64,000 bases of DNA from Paenibacillus sp. FSL R5-0517. GTDB taxonomy: Bacteria; Bacillota; Bacilli; Paenibacillales; Paenibacillaceae. Of the stretch, positions 25,206 to 35,305 are shown in pieces (position 1 is the stretch's first letter; the number at the start of each line of letters is the position of its first letter). A model generated the notes under the pieces. It saw nothing but the letters and a program-made list of their open reading frames with translations. It was not told the DNA's origin and ran no database searches. Position numbers and translations under genes: made by a program. Where the stretch lies: positions 868,001-932,000 of the forward strand of contig NZ_CP150235.1 in the NCBI RefSeq assembly GCF_037974355.1. The letters run 5' to 3'.

Positions 25206-27008
25206 ATGAGCCGCAAGACACACTGTAAGCGCATTCAGTTTCTGGATGATTGGAGTCTCAAAACCAAGTTGTACATATTGTTCATTTTTTGTGTGCTGGT
25301 TCCGGTCCTGGTCACAAATACCGTGTTTTACCTAAGCATCAAAGGTAACATTGAGGAGAAGGAGCATAGCCGATTCAATGAAATGCAGCAAAGGATCAAG
25401 TTCAACCTGCGAAACAGTATAGATAATAGCTTGTATGTGTCCAATTTTCTCTATACCGATGGAACGCTGAATCGATTCATGGAGTCCAAGTACCGCGATC
25501 AGGAAGACTATTACTCTGCCTACTATGATATGCTTAGCAACAACAATCTGGTCAGGTACTATTACAGCTACCAGCAGGTGAATCAAGTTACGTTTTATGT
25601 TGGAAATGATACCTTCGTCAATGGAGGAAACTTCATTAAGCTGGATGATGAGGTGAAGAAAAGTGATTGGTATCAAGCGCTGATGAACACAAGCGACCAT
25701 ATCATGATCTATTCGTATTTTGACAAGCAGCAGGCAGAGATGTCGCAAAGTCAGGGAGGACGCAAAGTCAGCATTATTCGCAAGCTGGATTATTTTGGGG
25801 AGCAGCAGGTTGAAAAGGTGTTAAAGGTTGATCTGGACTATTCTTTCATCAACAAATCGCTTAAAAATGAGGGAGCGAACGGGAAGGTATATGTCGTATC
25901 GGATGGCAGGGTCATTTTCTCGAACGATTCCGAAATGAACCAGACGCGCCAGCCATTTAATCTGATTGCGAACAGTCCAATTGATCCTGTTCAATCCATG
26001 CAATCGATTCCCGTCGTATCCGAGGATTGGCAGATTTTCGTCAGCACGGAGAAATTGGACGTTCTGTCGGAGATTGTTAATTCCAAGCTTAATTTGACTT
26101 TGCTGATCATTCTTAATCTGTTGGTGCCCACACTGCTGATCTGGTTGATATCCAGATCACTGGTCATCAGAGTTGATCGGATAGCGAAGCACCTGGATCA
26201 AGTGAAGCATGAGAAATTTGAAGTGATATCGGGACCTGTGGGCAAGGACGAGATCGGTAGCCTGACTCATAGTTATAACATGATGGTCATCAAGATCAAG
26301 AATCTGATTGAGATTGTGTTTAAGGGTCAAGTGGAGCGGCAAGCCCTCGAGCTCTCCAAGAAGCAGGCGGAGCTGAAAGCCCTTCAAAGTCAGGTGAATC
26401 CCCATTTTATGTTCAACACCCTTGAAACGATCCGTATGCGGAGTTTGATCAAGCAAGAGCTTGAGACCTCCGATGTCATTCATAGACTGGCACTGCTGCT
26501 GCGTCAGACGATCAATTGGGGCGACGATCTGATTACCATCGCACAAGAAATCAATTTCGTGGAAAGTTATCTGAGTATTCAGCAGTATCGCTTTGGCGAA
26601 AAGCTGCAATTTGCAATCAGGATCACTGACGAATCCATTGCTGCGATGATGATACCCAAACTAACCGTTCTCACCTTTGTGGAGAATGCTTGTATCCATG
26701 GCATTGAAGGGACAGCAAATGATGGGGTCGTGGAGGTATTATTCGAAATTCGAAGTAATGCGCTCTATATTTCCATTCGAGACACCGGCGTCGGTATGGA
26801 TCAGGACAAGCTGTCCTCGCTCCGCAAAATGATGCAAGACCCGAGTATGGATCGGATGAGCGAGCTTAGCAGCATTGGCATGATGAATGCATATATTCGG
26901 CTACGGATGTATTTTGATGATTTCGTTCAGGTGCACATATTCAGTGAAAAGGGGAAGGGGACAACGATTGGCATTCAAATTCCTCTTATGCTGGCATCCC
27001 AAGAATAA
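25206..27008 (+). CDS. YesM-type sensor histidine kinase
   Basis: A 600-residue LytS/YesM-type kinase. Transmembrane segments lie at about residues 22-45 and 296-316, enclosing a ~250-residue extracellular dCache-like sensor. HAMP (about 317-370) is followed by the His_kinase domain with His400 in SQVNPHFMFNTLE, then the ATPase domain (FVENACIHGIEG, DTGVGM). Such kinases sit beside YesN regulators and sugar importers and sense extracellular oligosaccharides or the solute-binding protein. The regulator gene follows 11 nt later. The start at 25206 lacks a strong ribosome binding site (AGGAGACAA, about 10 nt upstream). Confidence 0.9.
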   Translation: MSRKTHCKRIQFLDDWSLKTKLYILFIFCVLVPVLVTNTVFYLSIKGNIEEKEHSRFNEMQQRIKFNLRNSIDNSLYVSNFLYTDGTLNRFMESKYRDQEDYYSAYYDMLSNNNLVRYYYSYQQVNQVTFYVGNDTFVNGGNFIKLDDEVKKSDWYQALMNTSDHIMIYSYFDKQQAEMSQSQGGRKVSIIRKLDYFGEQQVEKVLKVDLDYSFINKSLKNEGANGKVYVVSDGRVIFSNDSEMNQTRQPFNLIANSPIDPVQSMQSIPVVSEDWQIFVSTEKLDVLSEIVNSKLNLTLLIILNLLVPTLLIWLISRSLVIRVDRIAKHLDQVKHEKFEVISGPVGKDEIGSLTHSYNMMVIKIKNLIEIVFKGQVERQALELSKKQAELKALQSQVNPHFMFNTLETIRMRSLIKQELETSDVIHRLALLLRQTINWGDDLITIAQEINFVESYLSIQQYRFGEKLQFAIRITDESIAAMMIPKLTVLTFVENACIHGIEGTANDGVVEVLFEIRSNALYISIRDTGVGMDQDKLSSLRKMMQDPSMDRMSELSSIGMMNAYIRLRMYFDDFVQVHIFSEKGKGTTIGIQIPLMLASQE

Positions 27009-27019
27009 GGAGCGAGGAT

Positions 27020-28612
27020 ATGATCAACGTGCTGATTGTGGACGATGAGCCATTTATTCGCCAAGGACTTCAATTGTTAATTGATTGGCAGTCTTACGGT
27101 TTCCAAATTTGTGGTCAGGCTTCCAATGGCAAGCAGGCATTGGAAGCCATACGCGCTGTGCAGCCGGATCTGGTCATTTCCGACATCAAGATGCCGGAAA
27201 TGGACGGCATGCAGCTTGCTCAAACCTTGTATGAGCAATATAACGGTGATATCAAGCTGATTCTGCTTAGTGGATTCTATGAGTTTGGATATGCCAAGCA
27301 GGCAATTAAATATCAGGTGAATGACTACATTCTCAAGCCTATCGTGAAGACAGAACTGGTACAGGTGCTTGAGGAGTTTAGGGAGGCATTTCACGCACGG
27401 ACAGAAGAGAAGCGTTATCAGCAAAAAAAGGATCAAATGATTATGGCCCAGCATATGCAGTCAATCTTGCTTGGGGTGGCTGAGGAGGAGGCTGTTACGA
27501 GTCTGCAGCCCCACTATCAAGATGCTGGCACAATGCGTTGCATTCTGATTGAGGTGGAAGGCGTTCCAGAACAGGGAATGGATTGGTGCGCTCGGGTTGA
27601 GGCATGGGTGGATGAGCCCTTACCGGGGCAAGTTTTGAAGCCGTTTACAGGTGATAAAAATGCGGTTCTGCTCATTGTTACGGATCTGATGGTGAAACGT
27701 AAGGCAGCGACCTTGGAGCACTATTTGACCCAACTACATACCGAGTTGAGCCGCGATCAAGGGGCGGTGGTTGCTTGTTATGTCGGGAAGGAAGTACAGG
27801 GGTTGGAGGCGCTGCATGAGTCTTATCAATCCTGCGGCATAATGAAAAGCTTACGTTTCTTCACCACGTGTGGGCCCATTTATTATTTCGAGCTTATGGA
27901 TACGAACTTATTTGTTAATCGGCCTGGTCAATTCGAAAAACAATTGTTTGATGGGCTCGTCAAGTCTATCGAGGAACAGCAGACGGATGAGCTATACAGC
28001 CATGCAAAGGCCATTTTTCAATATTTTCTGGATGAGCGAATAGAGCCTGGTATTGTCCGAATCCACCTGCACTATTTGGCATACAATTTGCTGGATCTCG
28101 TGAATAACGATACGGTCACTCCAGATTCCGGGCTGATGGAATCGGCTTTTCTGAAGGTGAACTACGCGATGTTATCCATGGAGGAAAACATTGAACATTT
28201 ATGTGAGTTCTCGCTTATGTGCGCAGAGGAGCTGAAGGAGCAGCAAAAGTCGAAAGGGATGGGCATATTAGCCAAAATCGAGGCCTTCATTCACGAGCAT
28301 TACAGAGAGAATATCAGCCTGAAGCTACTGGGAGAGCAGTTCTACATGAACAGCGCATATCTGGGACAGATTTTCAAAAAGCATTACTCGATCAGCTTCA
28401 GTGATTATTTGAATCAATTGCGAATAGAGGAAGCCGCTCGGCTGTTGCGCAGAACGGATCAAAGAGTATATGAGATTGCAACAATGGTGGGATATCGGGA
28501 CTCCGATTATTTTATTAGCCGGTTCGAGAAACTCATGGGGGAGACGCCTGCACAATATCGTAAAAGTGCCCATGCTGCGTACTCTATTGATTCAACATCC
28601 TGCACTCCTTGA
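27020..28612 (+). CDS. YesN-type response regulator with AraC output domain
   Basis: A 530-residue regulator. The receiver domain has D8/D9, Asp55 in VISDIKMPEMDG and Lys107 in YILKPI. A long middle region of about 270 residues separates it from a C-terminal AraC helix-turn-helix pair (about 425-525; ENISLKLLGEQFYMNSAYLGQIFKK and IATMVGYRDSDYFISRFEKLMG). It should activate the downstream transporter and GH43 genes. GAGGAT lies before the ATG at 27020. Only 86 nt separate its stop from the frame of the binding-protein gene, and that gap holds a palindromic operator. Confidence 0.9.
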   Translation: MINVLIVDDEPFIRQGLQLLIDWQSYGFQICGQASNGKQALEAIRAVQPDLVISDIKMPEMDGMQLAQTLYEQYNGDIKLILLSGFYEFGYAKQAIKYQVNDYILKPIVKTELVQVLEEFREAFHARTEEKRYQQKKDQMIMAQHMQSILLGVAEEEAVTSLQPHYQDAGTMRCILIEVEGVPEQGMDWCARVEAWVDEPLPGQVLKPFTGDKNAVLLIVTDLMVKRKAATLEHYLTQLHTELSRDQGAVVACYVGKEVQGLEALHESYQSCGIMKSLRFFTTCGPIYYFELMDTNLFVNRPGQFEKQLFDGLVKSIEEQQTDELYSHAKAIFQYFLDERIEPGIVRIHLHYLAYNLLDLVNNDTVTPDSGLMESAFLKVNYAMLSMEENIEHLCEFSLMCAEELKEQQKSKGMGILAKIEAFIHEHYRENISLKLLGEQFYMNSAYLGQIFKKHYSISFSDYLNQLRIEEAARLLRRTDQRVYEIATMVGYRDSDYFISRFEKLMGETPAQYRKSAHAAYSIDSTSCTP

Positions 28613-28718
28613 CGGAGCGGCGGGATATTTTTTTTCGCAGATACTGGAATTAGTGGGATTCGGTCTATAGTTTATCCCGTTGAGAGGGGCATGGAAGCAT
28701 GATAATTTTAAGTCAGCC

Positions 28719-28738
28719 TTTGGAAAGCGCTTTCCAAA
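28719..28738. promoter_or_regulatory. Perfect 20-bp palindrome, cre/LacI-type operator
   Basis: TTTGGAAAGCGCTTTCCAAA is fully symmetrical. Its centre AAAGCGCTTT is that of high-affinity CcpA/LacI-family operators. TATAAT follows at 28752-28757, 14 nt on, so the operator would cover the -35 region of a separate promoter for the transporter genes. Confidence 0.65.
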
Positions 28739-28773
28739 AAGCTTCTGTCAATATAATCGATGGAGGGGTCATG

Positions 28774-30444
28774 ATGAAAAAGGATGTTAGAAAAAGAATC
28801 AAGTATAGTGCTCTGCTAGCTTTGATACTGGTCATTGCACTCGCTGGATGTACACCGGGATCGTCCTCGAAAGGGGAAACAACAGCAGATGGAAGGGAAT
28901 TGAAACAATTTTCAGCCTTTTTTGCCGTACCTGGGAAAATTGCGCCTGACGATAATCGGTTGTTAAAAGCTATTGAGGAGAAAACAGGCGTCAGAGTTAC
29001 GATGGACTGGCTTACGGGCCAAACAGCCAAAGAACGAATTGGTGTGCTCATTGCAGGCGGCGAATATCCCGACTTTATCGATGGGAGTGATGGTACTCAG
29101 CAACTGGTAGCGGCAGGGGCGTTAGTACCACTTGAGGATTACATCGATAAATATCCAAACATCAAAAATTACCTGGGTGAAGACTGGAAGAAGATGAAAA
29201 ATACGACGGATGGACATATCTACTTCATTCCTCAGTTCGGCAATATACAAGAAAAGTCGATGAAAGTAACCCATGATGGAGAAGCGTTCTGGATTCAGAA
29301 GGCCGTACTGGAATGGGATAATTATCCGACCATCAAAACACTTGACCAATACTTTGACTTGATTGAACGGTACAAAGCAGCGCATCCGACCGTTGATGGT
29401 CAGCCAACCATTGGATTCGAGATTATCTCTTATGACTGGCGTTATTTCGCACTGGAGAACCCTCCGCTCTTCATGGCTGGTTATCCTAACGAAGGCGCAG
29501 CCATCGTTGATAAAGAAACGCTGACGGCCAAAAACTATAATACTATTCCCGAAGCGAAAGCATATTTCAAGAAGATCAATGAAGCATATCATCAAGGCCT
29601 GGTCGATAACGAAACCTTTACAGCAAACTATGATCAATATATATCCAAAATTTCAACCGGACGTGTGCTGGGCATGGTGGATCAAGGATGGCAGTTCCTT
29701 GACGCCGAAGCATCACTCGTGAAGCAAAAATTGTATGACAAAACCTATGTACCGTTGTCCATCACACTCTCCGAGGATGTCAAAGGACGTTATCAGAACA
29801 ATCCAATCCTTAACGTAAATGGTGGCTTGGCCATTACTAAGAGTTGCGAGGATATCGAAGGGGCACTTCAATATATTAATGATTTGCTGGACCCTGAGAT
29901 AGAGGTATTGAGAACCTGGGGACAGGAAGGCGTGGATTACCAGGTGGATGACAAAGGCGTGTTCTCCAGAAATGAAGAGCAACGTGCGAATTCCAAAGAT
30001 CCGGACTGGGTGCTTGCGAATACGGGAAGCCCATTGGTCTATTTCCCGCATCATGAAGGCATGACCGCTGATGGGAAGAATGCTCTTGATCCTAAGGAGC
30101 AGCCGGAGGAGTACCTTGCCACATTGAATGACATCGATAAAAAAGTGCTCAAGGCTTATGGATATACGAAGTTTACCGACTTCCTGGAGCCTGCGGAGGA
30201 AAATGAACCGTGGTTCCCGATCTATACCTATAATTTCGAACCGAATAAACCGGAGACCATTGCCAGACAGAAGATGGACGATGTTAAACGCAAATGGCTG
30301 CCAAAGGTGATTATGACTTCACCAGCCGAATTTGATAAGGCTTGGGAAGAGTATCAAGCCACGCTCAAGGAGAGTGCAGATATTAAAGCGTATGAAGATG
30401 CGCTGACGGAAGAAGTTCGCAGACGTATGGAACTGTGGGGATAA
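28774..30444 (+). CDS. Extracellular solute-binding lipoprotein (LplA-like)
   Basis: A 556-residue lipoprotein that should capture an oligosaccharide outside the cell and hand it to the two permeases downstream. A basic signal peptide runs to the lipobox VIALAGC, with the lipidated Cys at residue 26. The mature chain has the alpha/beta pattern of the large LplA family (DEKTGVRVTMDWLTG-like early part). GGAGGGG favours the ATG at 28774 over 28771; the in-frame 28699 start is not supported. The family usually has ATPase components elsewhere (MsmX type); none is encoded here. The hairpin at 30461-30486 follows. Confidence 0.88.
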   Translation: MKKDVRKRIKYSALLALILVIALAGCTPGSSSKGETTADGRELKQFSAFFAVPGKIAPDDNRLLKAIEEKTGVRVTMDWLTGQTAKERIGVLIAGGEYPDFIDGSDGTQQLVAAGALVPLEDYIDKYPNIKNYLGEDWKKMKNTTDGHIYFIPQFGNIQEKSMKVTHDGEAFWIQKAVLEWDNYPTIKTLDQYFDLIERYKAAHPTVDGQPTIGFEIISYDWRYFALENPPLFMAGYPNEGAAIVDKETLTAKNYNTIPEAKAYFKKINEAYHQGLVDNETFTANYDQYISKISTGRVLGMVDQGWQFLDAEASLVKQKLYDKTYVPLSITLSEDVKGRYQNNPILNVNGGLAITKSCEDIEGALQYINDLLDPEIEVLRTWGQEGVDYQVDDKGVFSRNEEQRANSKDPDWVLANTGSPLVYFPHHEGMTADGKNALDPKEQPEEYLATLNDIDKKVLKAYGYTKFTDFLEPAEENEPWFPIYTYNFEPNKPETIARQKMDDVKRKWLPKVIMTSPAEFDKAWEEYQATLKESADIKAYEDALTEEVRRRMELWG

Positions 30445-30460
30445 AGGCCTGTCACACCGG

Positions 30461-30486
30461 AAGGCTATGGGGAACCCCGTAGCCTT
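30461..30486 (+). terminator. Hairpin between binding protein and permease genes
   Basis: AAGGCTATGGGG and CCCCGTAGCCTT form a strong stem with an AA loop and a short TTTCTT after it. Such hairpins often lower downstream expression or protect the 3' end of the binding-protein message, giving it excess over the permeases. Confidence 0.6.
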
Positions 30487-30582
30487 TCTTACACGCCAGA
30501 TTCGGGAAGATTGGATAGGAAAGGAATCGATTCATCCAGACTGGGTGATATAGATAAACTCGTCAGCAAGGAGAGAAAAAAC

Positions 30583-31557
30583 ATGGCCAAAAAGGAGCTG
30601 CAGCCTTCGTTAAAGACCAGCCATATCCCAGCGGGAACAAGCTGGATCGGGTACAACCTGTCCAGAATGAAAAGTCAGCGACAATTAATGTGGATGTCAT
30701 TTCCGTTTATTGCGTTTATCGCTATTTTTGCGTATGGGCCATTATGGGGCTGGTTGATGGCTTTTCAGAATTATAGACCGGGCATTGGTTTTATGGAGCA
30801 GGATTGGGTTGGGCTGGATCATTTTCGAACGTTATTCACGGACCCTACATTTTTACGTGTCATTCGCAATACGCTGGCGATGAGCCTGATCAGTCTGTTT
30901 CTGGGATTTGTCGGTTCAATTGGTCTGGCGCTCTTATTGAATGAGCTGCGGATGGTATTGTTCAAACGCGTGGTACAGACGGTCTCTTACCTTCCGCATT
31001 TCCTGTCGTGGATCATCGTAACAGGGATCGTTGCGAATGTATTGTCAACGGAAACCGGAATTGTGAATGTACTGCTGACAAAATTGGGTCTGATTGATGC
31101 ACCGATCAACTTTTTTGCGGAACCCAAATACTTCTGGGGGATTGTGGGTCTGTCCAGCATGTGGAAGGAAATTGGCTGGGGTACGATAATCTATCTGGCG
31201 GCCATGGCGTCGATTAATCCGAGCTTATACGAAGCAGCTTCCATTGACGGAGCCGGCCGCTTTCGCAAAATGTTCAATGTCACACTTCCAAGCATCAAAC
31301 CAACGATCATTATCCTGCTTATCATCAACGTGGGTAACGTACTGAACGCAGGTTTTGAGATTCAATACTTGCTGGGGAACGGACTTGTGCAGGATGTGTC
31401 CGAGACAATCGACATTTTTGTTTTGAAATACGGAATTAATCTCGGCAACTACTCACTTGCCACCGCCGCAGGCATTTTCAAAAGTGTGGTCAGTCTCGTG
31501 CTCATATTTATCGCCAACGGGATTGCCAAGTCTCTTGGTGAAGAGCGGTTGATATGA
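30583..31557 (+). CDS. Sugar ABC transporter permease (LplB-like)
   Basis: A 324-residue inner-membrane permease with about six helices (the first near 40-60). The EAA loop that contacts the ATPase is EAASIDGAGRFRKMFNVTLP near residue 225. It forms a heterodimer with the next gene product. The ATG at 30583 has AAGGAG before it (30569-30574); a longer in-frame start at 30511 lacks this. The next gene starts 15 nt after its stop. Confidence 0.92.
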   Translation: MAKKELQPSLKTSHIPAGTSWIGYNLSRMKSQRQLMWMSFPFIAFIAIFAYGPLWGWLMAFQNYRPGIGFMEQDWVGLDHFRTLFTDPTFLRVIRNTLAMSLISLFLGFVGSIGLALLLNELRMVLFKRVVQTVSYLPHFLSWIIVTGIVANVLSTETGIVNVLLTKLGLIDAPINFFAEPKYFWGIVGLSSMWKEIGWGTIIYLAAMASINPSLYEAASIDGAGRFRKMFNVTLPSIKPTIIILLIINVGNVLNAGFEIQYLLGNGLVQDVSETIDIFVLKYGINLGNYSLATAAGIFKSVVSLVLIFIANGIAKSLGEERLI

Positions 31558-31572
31558 TAAGGGGGCAGAACT

Positions 31573-32472
31573 GTGAAGCGATTTCGTAGAAGACGAAGCT
31601 TGGGTGATTCAATTTTTTCCATCACAAATGGCATATTTATGTTGCTTGTCATGGTTGTTACGTTATATCCTTTTTTAAACACCATTGCCGTATCTTTCAA
31701 TAACGGGCTGGATACGATCCGCGGAGGGATCTATCTCTGGCCAAGGGAATGGACACTGCAAAATTATGTCTCCGTATTCCAGAATCCGAATCTGACACAA
31801 GCTGCATTTATTTCGGTTGCCCGAACCGTGGTTGGAACGGTTGTGCAACTGTTCTGTACCGCGATGTTGGCCTATGTGCTGAGCCGCAAGGAGTATATGT
31901 TTAACAAATTGGTCACGACGCTATTCGTAGTAACGATGTATTTCAGCGGCGGTTTAATTCCAGGATACATGCTGATCAAACAAGTGGGGCTGCTGAACAG
32001 CTTCTGGGTATACATTATTCCCGGCTTGATCGGGGTGTTCAACATGATTGTCATTCGTACCTACATTCAGGGACTCTCGGAGGGATTGATAGAATCGGCG
32101 AAGATGGATGGAGCTGGAGATTTTCGGATTTTCATGCGCATCGTGCTTCCGCTGTCCAAGCCGGTGTTGGCTACAGTTGCTCTGTTCATTGCTGTAGGTC
32201 AGTGGAACTCCTGGTTTGACTCCATGTTGTACACGGCGGGTAATCGGAATTTGACCACTTTGCAGTATGAGCTTATGAAATTATTATCCTCTGCGACCTC
32301 ACAGGGTGGAACCGTCAACGTGGATTCATACAAAAATGTGACCAACATGGTGACTCCTGTATCCATTCGTGCAGCAATCACGGTTGTGACGGCCATGCCG
32401 ATCGTTTTACTGTATCCGTTCTTGCAAAAATACTTTGTCACTGGACTCACCATTGGAGGGGTAAAAGAATGA
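31573..32472 (+). CDS. Carbohydrate ABC transporter permease (LplC/YtcP-like)
   Basis: A 299-residue permease with about six helices. Its EAA loop is ESAKMDGAGDFRIFMRIVLP near residue 175. The GTG start at 31573 is preceded by AGGGGGC. It pairs with the LplB-like product. Its stop codon overlaps the GH43 start by 4 nt (ATGA, 32469-32472), which ties uptake to intracellular hydrolysis. Confidence 0.92.
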   Translation: MKRFRRRRSLGDSIFSITNGIFMLLVMVVTLYPFLNTIAVSFNNGLDTIRGGIYLWPREWTLQNYVSVFQNPNLTQAAFISVARTVVGTVVQLFCTAMLAYVLSRKEYMFNKLVTTLFVVTMYFSGGLIPGYMLIKQVGLLNSFWVYIIPGLIGVFNMIVIRTYIQGLSEGLIESAKMDGAGDFRIFMRIVLPLSKPVLATVALFIAVGQWNSWFDSMLYTAGNRNLTTLQYELMKLLSSATSQGGTVNVDSYKNVTNMVTPVSIRAAITVVTAMPIVLLYPFLQKYFVTGLTIGGVKE

Positions 32473-34049
32473 AAAATGCAAATCAAAACGAACAATGCAC
32501 GTTTAACAATCCGATTATGCCCGGGTTTTATCCAGATCCGTCCATTTGTCGGGTGGGTGAAGATTTTTATTTGGTGACCTCGACTTTTGCCTATTTTCCT
32601 GGGGTTCCGATCTTTCAGAGCCGTGATCTTGCACATTGGAAACAGATTGGCAATGTACTGGATCGCCCTTCGCAATTAAATCTTCAGGGGGCAGGGCATT
32701 CACAAGGAATATTCGCTCCAACGCTTCGGTATCATGAAGGGACCTTCTATATGATTACAACCAACGTATCACATGGCGGCAATTTTGTTGTAACCGCTAC
32801 CGATCCGGCTGGGCCATGGTCTGATCCTTATTTTATCGAAGGCGCAGAAGGAATAGACCCTACGATTTTCTTCGATGACGGCAAAGCATATTACCTGGGT
32901 ACACGTCCTTGTTCCGAGGGAGTTCGTTATAACGGAAACTGGGAAGTTTGGCTGAGGGAGCTTGATCTGACCACCATGAAACTGGTGGGGGACAGTTACG
33001 TGCTCTGGCGTGGGGCCATGGTTGATGTTATTTGGCCTGAAGGACCGCATCTGTATAAGATCGACGAATATTACTATTTATTGATTGCAGAGGGCGGCAC
33101 AGGACCCAACCATGCCGTGACCATTGCGCGTAGCCAAAGCTTAACCGAAGGGTACGTTGGAAATCCCAATAATCCAATCATTACACATCGCCATTTGGGC
33201 AAACGATACCCTATTGTTAATGTGGGACATGCCGACTTGGTGCAGGCTGCGAACGGTCAATGGTTCATGGTCATGCTTGCTTCGCGTCCTTACGGTGGGA
33301 GCTTCAGCAATCTGGGGCGGGAGACGTTCCTTGCTTCGGTCATTTGGGAGGACGGATGGCCAGTTGTCAATGAAGGGCGCGGAATTCTAGAGGAGCAGGG
33401 TACGCTGGATTTAAAACCTGTTCCGGTAGAGCCCCAACTGCGTTTTGACCATTTTGACAGTGATCGTCTGGGCTTGCAATGGATGTTTTTGCGCAATCCT
33501 CAGGAAGACCTGTATTCATTAACCGAGCGAAAAGGATATCTGCGATTGAAGCTGAAACCGCAAACATTGAAGGAAAAAGAGAATTCCAGCTTTGTCTGCC
33601 TGCGGCAAAGGCATATGGATTACGTGGCAGCTACAGCAATGGAATTTGTGCCCGGTAATGCAAATGAGACGGCTGGTGTTGTCGTCATTCAGAACGATCA
33701 GTATCATGTACGTATTGAGCGTGCACTGGTTGAGAAACAGCAGATGCTGCGTGTGGTGACCTGTATAGATGGTCAGGATACTCACATTACGCAGGTCGCG
33801 CTGGATGATGAAGTATCGCGGGTGTATATCAAATTGGCCGCGACAGGTCAGCAACTAAACTTCTACTACAGCACGGATGGAAGTCAGTATCATCTGGTTG
33901 CGGAACAGGTGGATACAAGCAGCCTGAGCACTGAAGTGGCCGGCGGCTTTGTTGGCTGCTGTATCGGAATGTTTAGCAGTAGCAACGGGACTTCATCGGA
34001 TCAGGTAGCGGATTTTGACTGGTTTGAATATGGTTCCTATGAAAGTTAG
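32469..34049 (+). CDS. GH43-family beta-xylosidase/alpha-arabinofuranosidase
   Basis: A 526-residue cytoplasmic glycosidase with the five-bladed propeller of GH43 (about 1-320) and a C-terminal beta-sandwich (about 330-525). The three acidic residues are Asp23 in PGFYPDPSICR (base), Asp130 in EGIDPTIFF and Glu191 in WPEGPHLYK (acid). It should release arabinose or xylose from short imported oligosaccharides; which one the sequence does not say. It is the last gene of the operon that starts with the kinase, and ends in the terminator at 34075-34117. Confidence 0.9.
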   Translation: MKNANQNEQCTFNNPIMPGFYPDPSICRVGEDFYLVTSTFAYFPGVPIFQSRDLAHWKQIGNVLDRPSQLNLQGAGHSQGIFAPTLRYHEGTFYMITTNVSHGGNFVVTATDPAGPWSDPYFIEGAEGIDPTIFFDDGKAYYLGTRPCSEGVRYNGNWEVWLRELDLTTMKLVGDSYVLWRGAMVDVIWPEGPHLYKIDEYYYLLIAEGGTGPNHAVTIARSQSLTEGYVGNPNNPIITHRHLGKRYPIVNVGHADLVQAANGQWFMVMLASRPYGGSFSNLGRETFLASVIWEDGWPVVNEGRGILEEQGTLDLKPVPVEPQLRFDHFDSDRLGLQWMFLRNPQEDLYSLTERKGYLRLKLKPQTLKEKENSSFVCLRQRHMDYVAATAMEFVPGNANETAGVVVIQNDQYHVRIERALVEKQQMLRVVTCIDGQDTHITQVALDDEVSRVYIKLAATGQQLNFYYSTDGSQYHLVAEQVDTSSLSTEVAGGFVGCCIGMFSSSNGTSSDQVADFDWFEYGSYES

Positions 34050-34074
34050 TTAGATGACAGAATAACAGCAAGTA

Positions 34075-34117
34075 AGCTCAATCCGGTGGCGGTAGTCCAG
34101 GGATTGAGCTTTTTTTT
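34075..34117 (+). terminator. Intrinsic terminator of the ABC-GH43 operon
   Basis: AAGCTCAATCC and GGATTGAGCTT pair around a GGTGGCGGTAGTCCAG loop, followed by seven T residues. Confidence 0.85.
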
Positions 34118-34163
34118 CTTTTTGTTTAAGCGAAAACTGTGGGGAGTGGGGCCGCGTTACAGT

Positions 34164-35108
34164 TTATTGTCCAGCTTCATGTGCTGAGTTTTTTATGATG
34201 TTAACAATTTTACGCTGAGCATCCCTGGCTTCTGGAATCGGATAGAGGACGAAGACATGATTCATTTTGGGATAAACGTACGTTTGGTGATCGATTTTCT
34301 GATCCGTCAGCAGCTTGTCGAGCTTCATATTATCAGGAAACAAACCTTCGTGAGTTCCGATAAAGATGCTGATTCTACCAAGGCCGGCGAAATCTCCGTA
34401 GATTGGACTGATTAACGGGTCATTTAGAGGTTTATCAGCTGCCCAGATTCGCCGGATGACATCATATCCTTCCACAGCGAGCATCGGGTCACGGGTCTCG
34501 TATTCAAATATGACCGGATTGTCCAGCACCATATCCACACAAGGTGATAACAAGATGATATCTTTGGGCTGCGAGAGATCATGCATTTTCAGATAATGGG
34601 CCAAGGCTAGGGATATGTTGCCTCCTGCGGAATCCCCCATAATGGTGAGTTGTGCCGGGTCGTCCACAGAGGCGAGCAAATCCCGATATAGATTGAGCAG
34701 TTTCGGATACGTGTGCTGATAATTAAAATGAGGAACCTTTGGATAGATGGGAGCAACCACCTTGGCATTCAGAGCCTGAGCCATGCGGTCCATGAATTTC
34801 CAGTGTAAAGACAGCGGCTGGTGTGTATGCGCCCCGCCATGAATGTAGAGAATGACCCTCTGTTCACGGGAATGCTGATCGTTTAATGTGAATACCTGCA
34901 TGTCTTCATGGGAGCGTTCTTTGATGGAAGATGACCATTTTGTTTTAGCCAAGGTATAGGGTTTAATGTTTTCCAAGCCCATATGATCCAGATGTGTGCG
35001 AGTAAGCTCGCGTGTTGAAAAATTCTTTTTGGTATCTAACGTTGCGATATATTTCTCGAATAGAAAACTCGTCAACGAGCGTTTATGATTATGGATATAC
35101 AGATTCAT
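34164..35108 (-). CDS. Alpha/beta-hydrolase, HSL-type esterase
   Basis: A 314-residue esterase or lipase. The oxyanion motif HGGAH is at residues 90-94 and the nucleophile Ser160 is in MGDSAGGN. Acid and base are likely the residues in GTHEGLFPD and KMNHVF near the C-terminus. The start at 35108 (MNLYIHNHKR) follows GGAAGGG. The open frame to 35216 would add an unlikely hydrophobic stretch. The substrate is unknown. It converges with the GH43 operon and is divergent from the ArsR gene. Confidence 0.85.
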   Translation of the reverse strand: MNLYIHNHKRSLTSFLFEKYIATLDTKKNFSTRELTRTHLDHMGLENIKPYTLAKTKWSSSIKERSHEDMQVFTLNDQHSREQRVILYIHGGAHTHQPLSLHWKFMDRMAQALNAKVVAPIYPKVPHFNYQHTYPKLLNLYRDLLASVDDPAQLTIMGDSAGGNISLALAHYLKMHDLSQPKDIILLSPCVDMVLDNPVIFEYETRDPMLAVEGYDVIRRIWAADKPLNDPLISPIYGDFAGLGRISIFIGTHEGLFPDNMKLDKLLTDQKIDHQTYVYPKMNHVFVLYPIPEARDAQRKIVNIIKNSAHEAGQ

Positions 35109-35305
35109 TGAGGAATCACCCTTCCTGATGGAGTTCAGATATAAGATCTGTGAAGAAGAATATAAATAAAGTATAAAGGTTGAAGTGTACTGCATGGTCA
35201 ATCTTAATTTTTCCATCGAATCGTTTACGGTTAGAGTAAAGCATGGTATCCGTTCTATGTTATGATATTTGCATCTTCAAAAGTTCGATTGAAGGGGCAT
35301 AGCGT

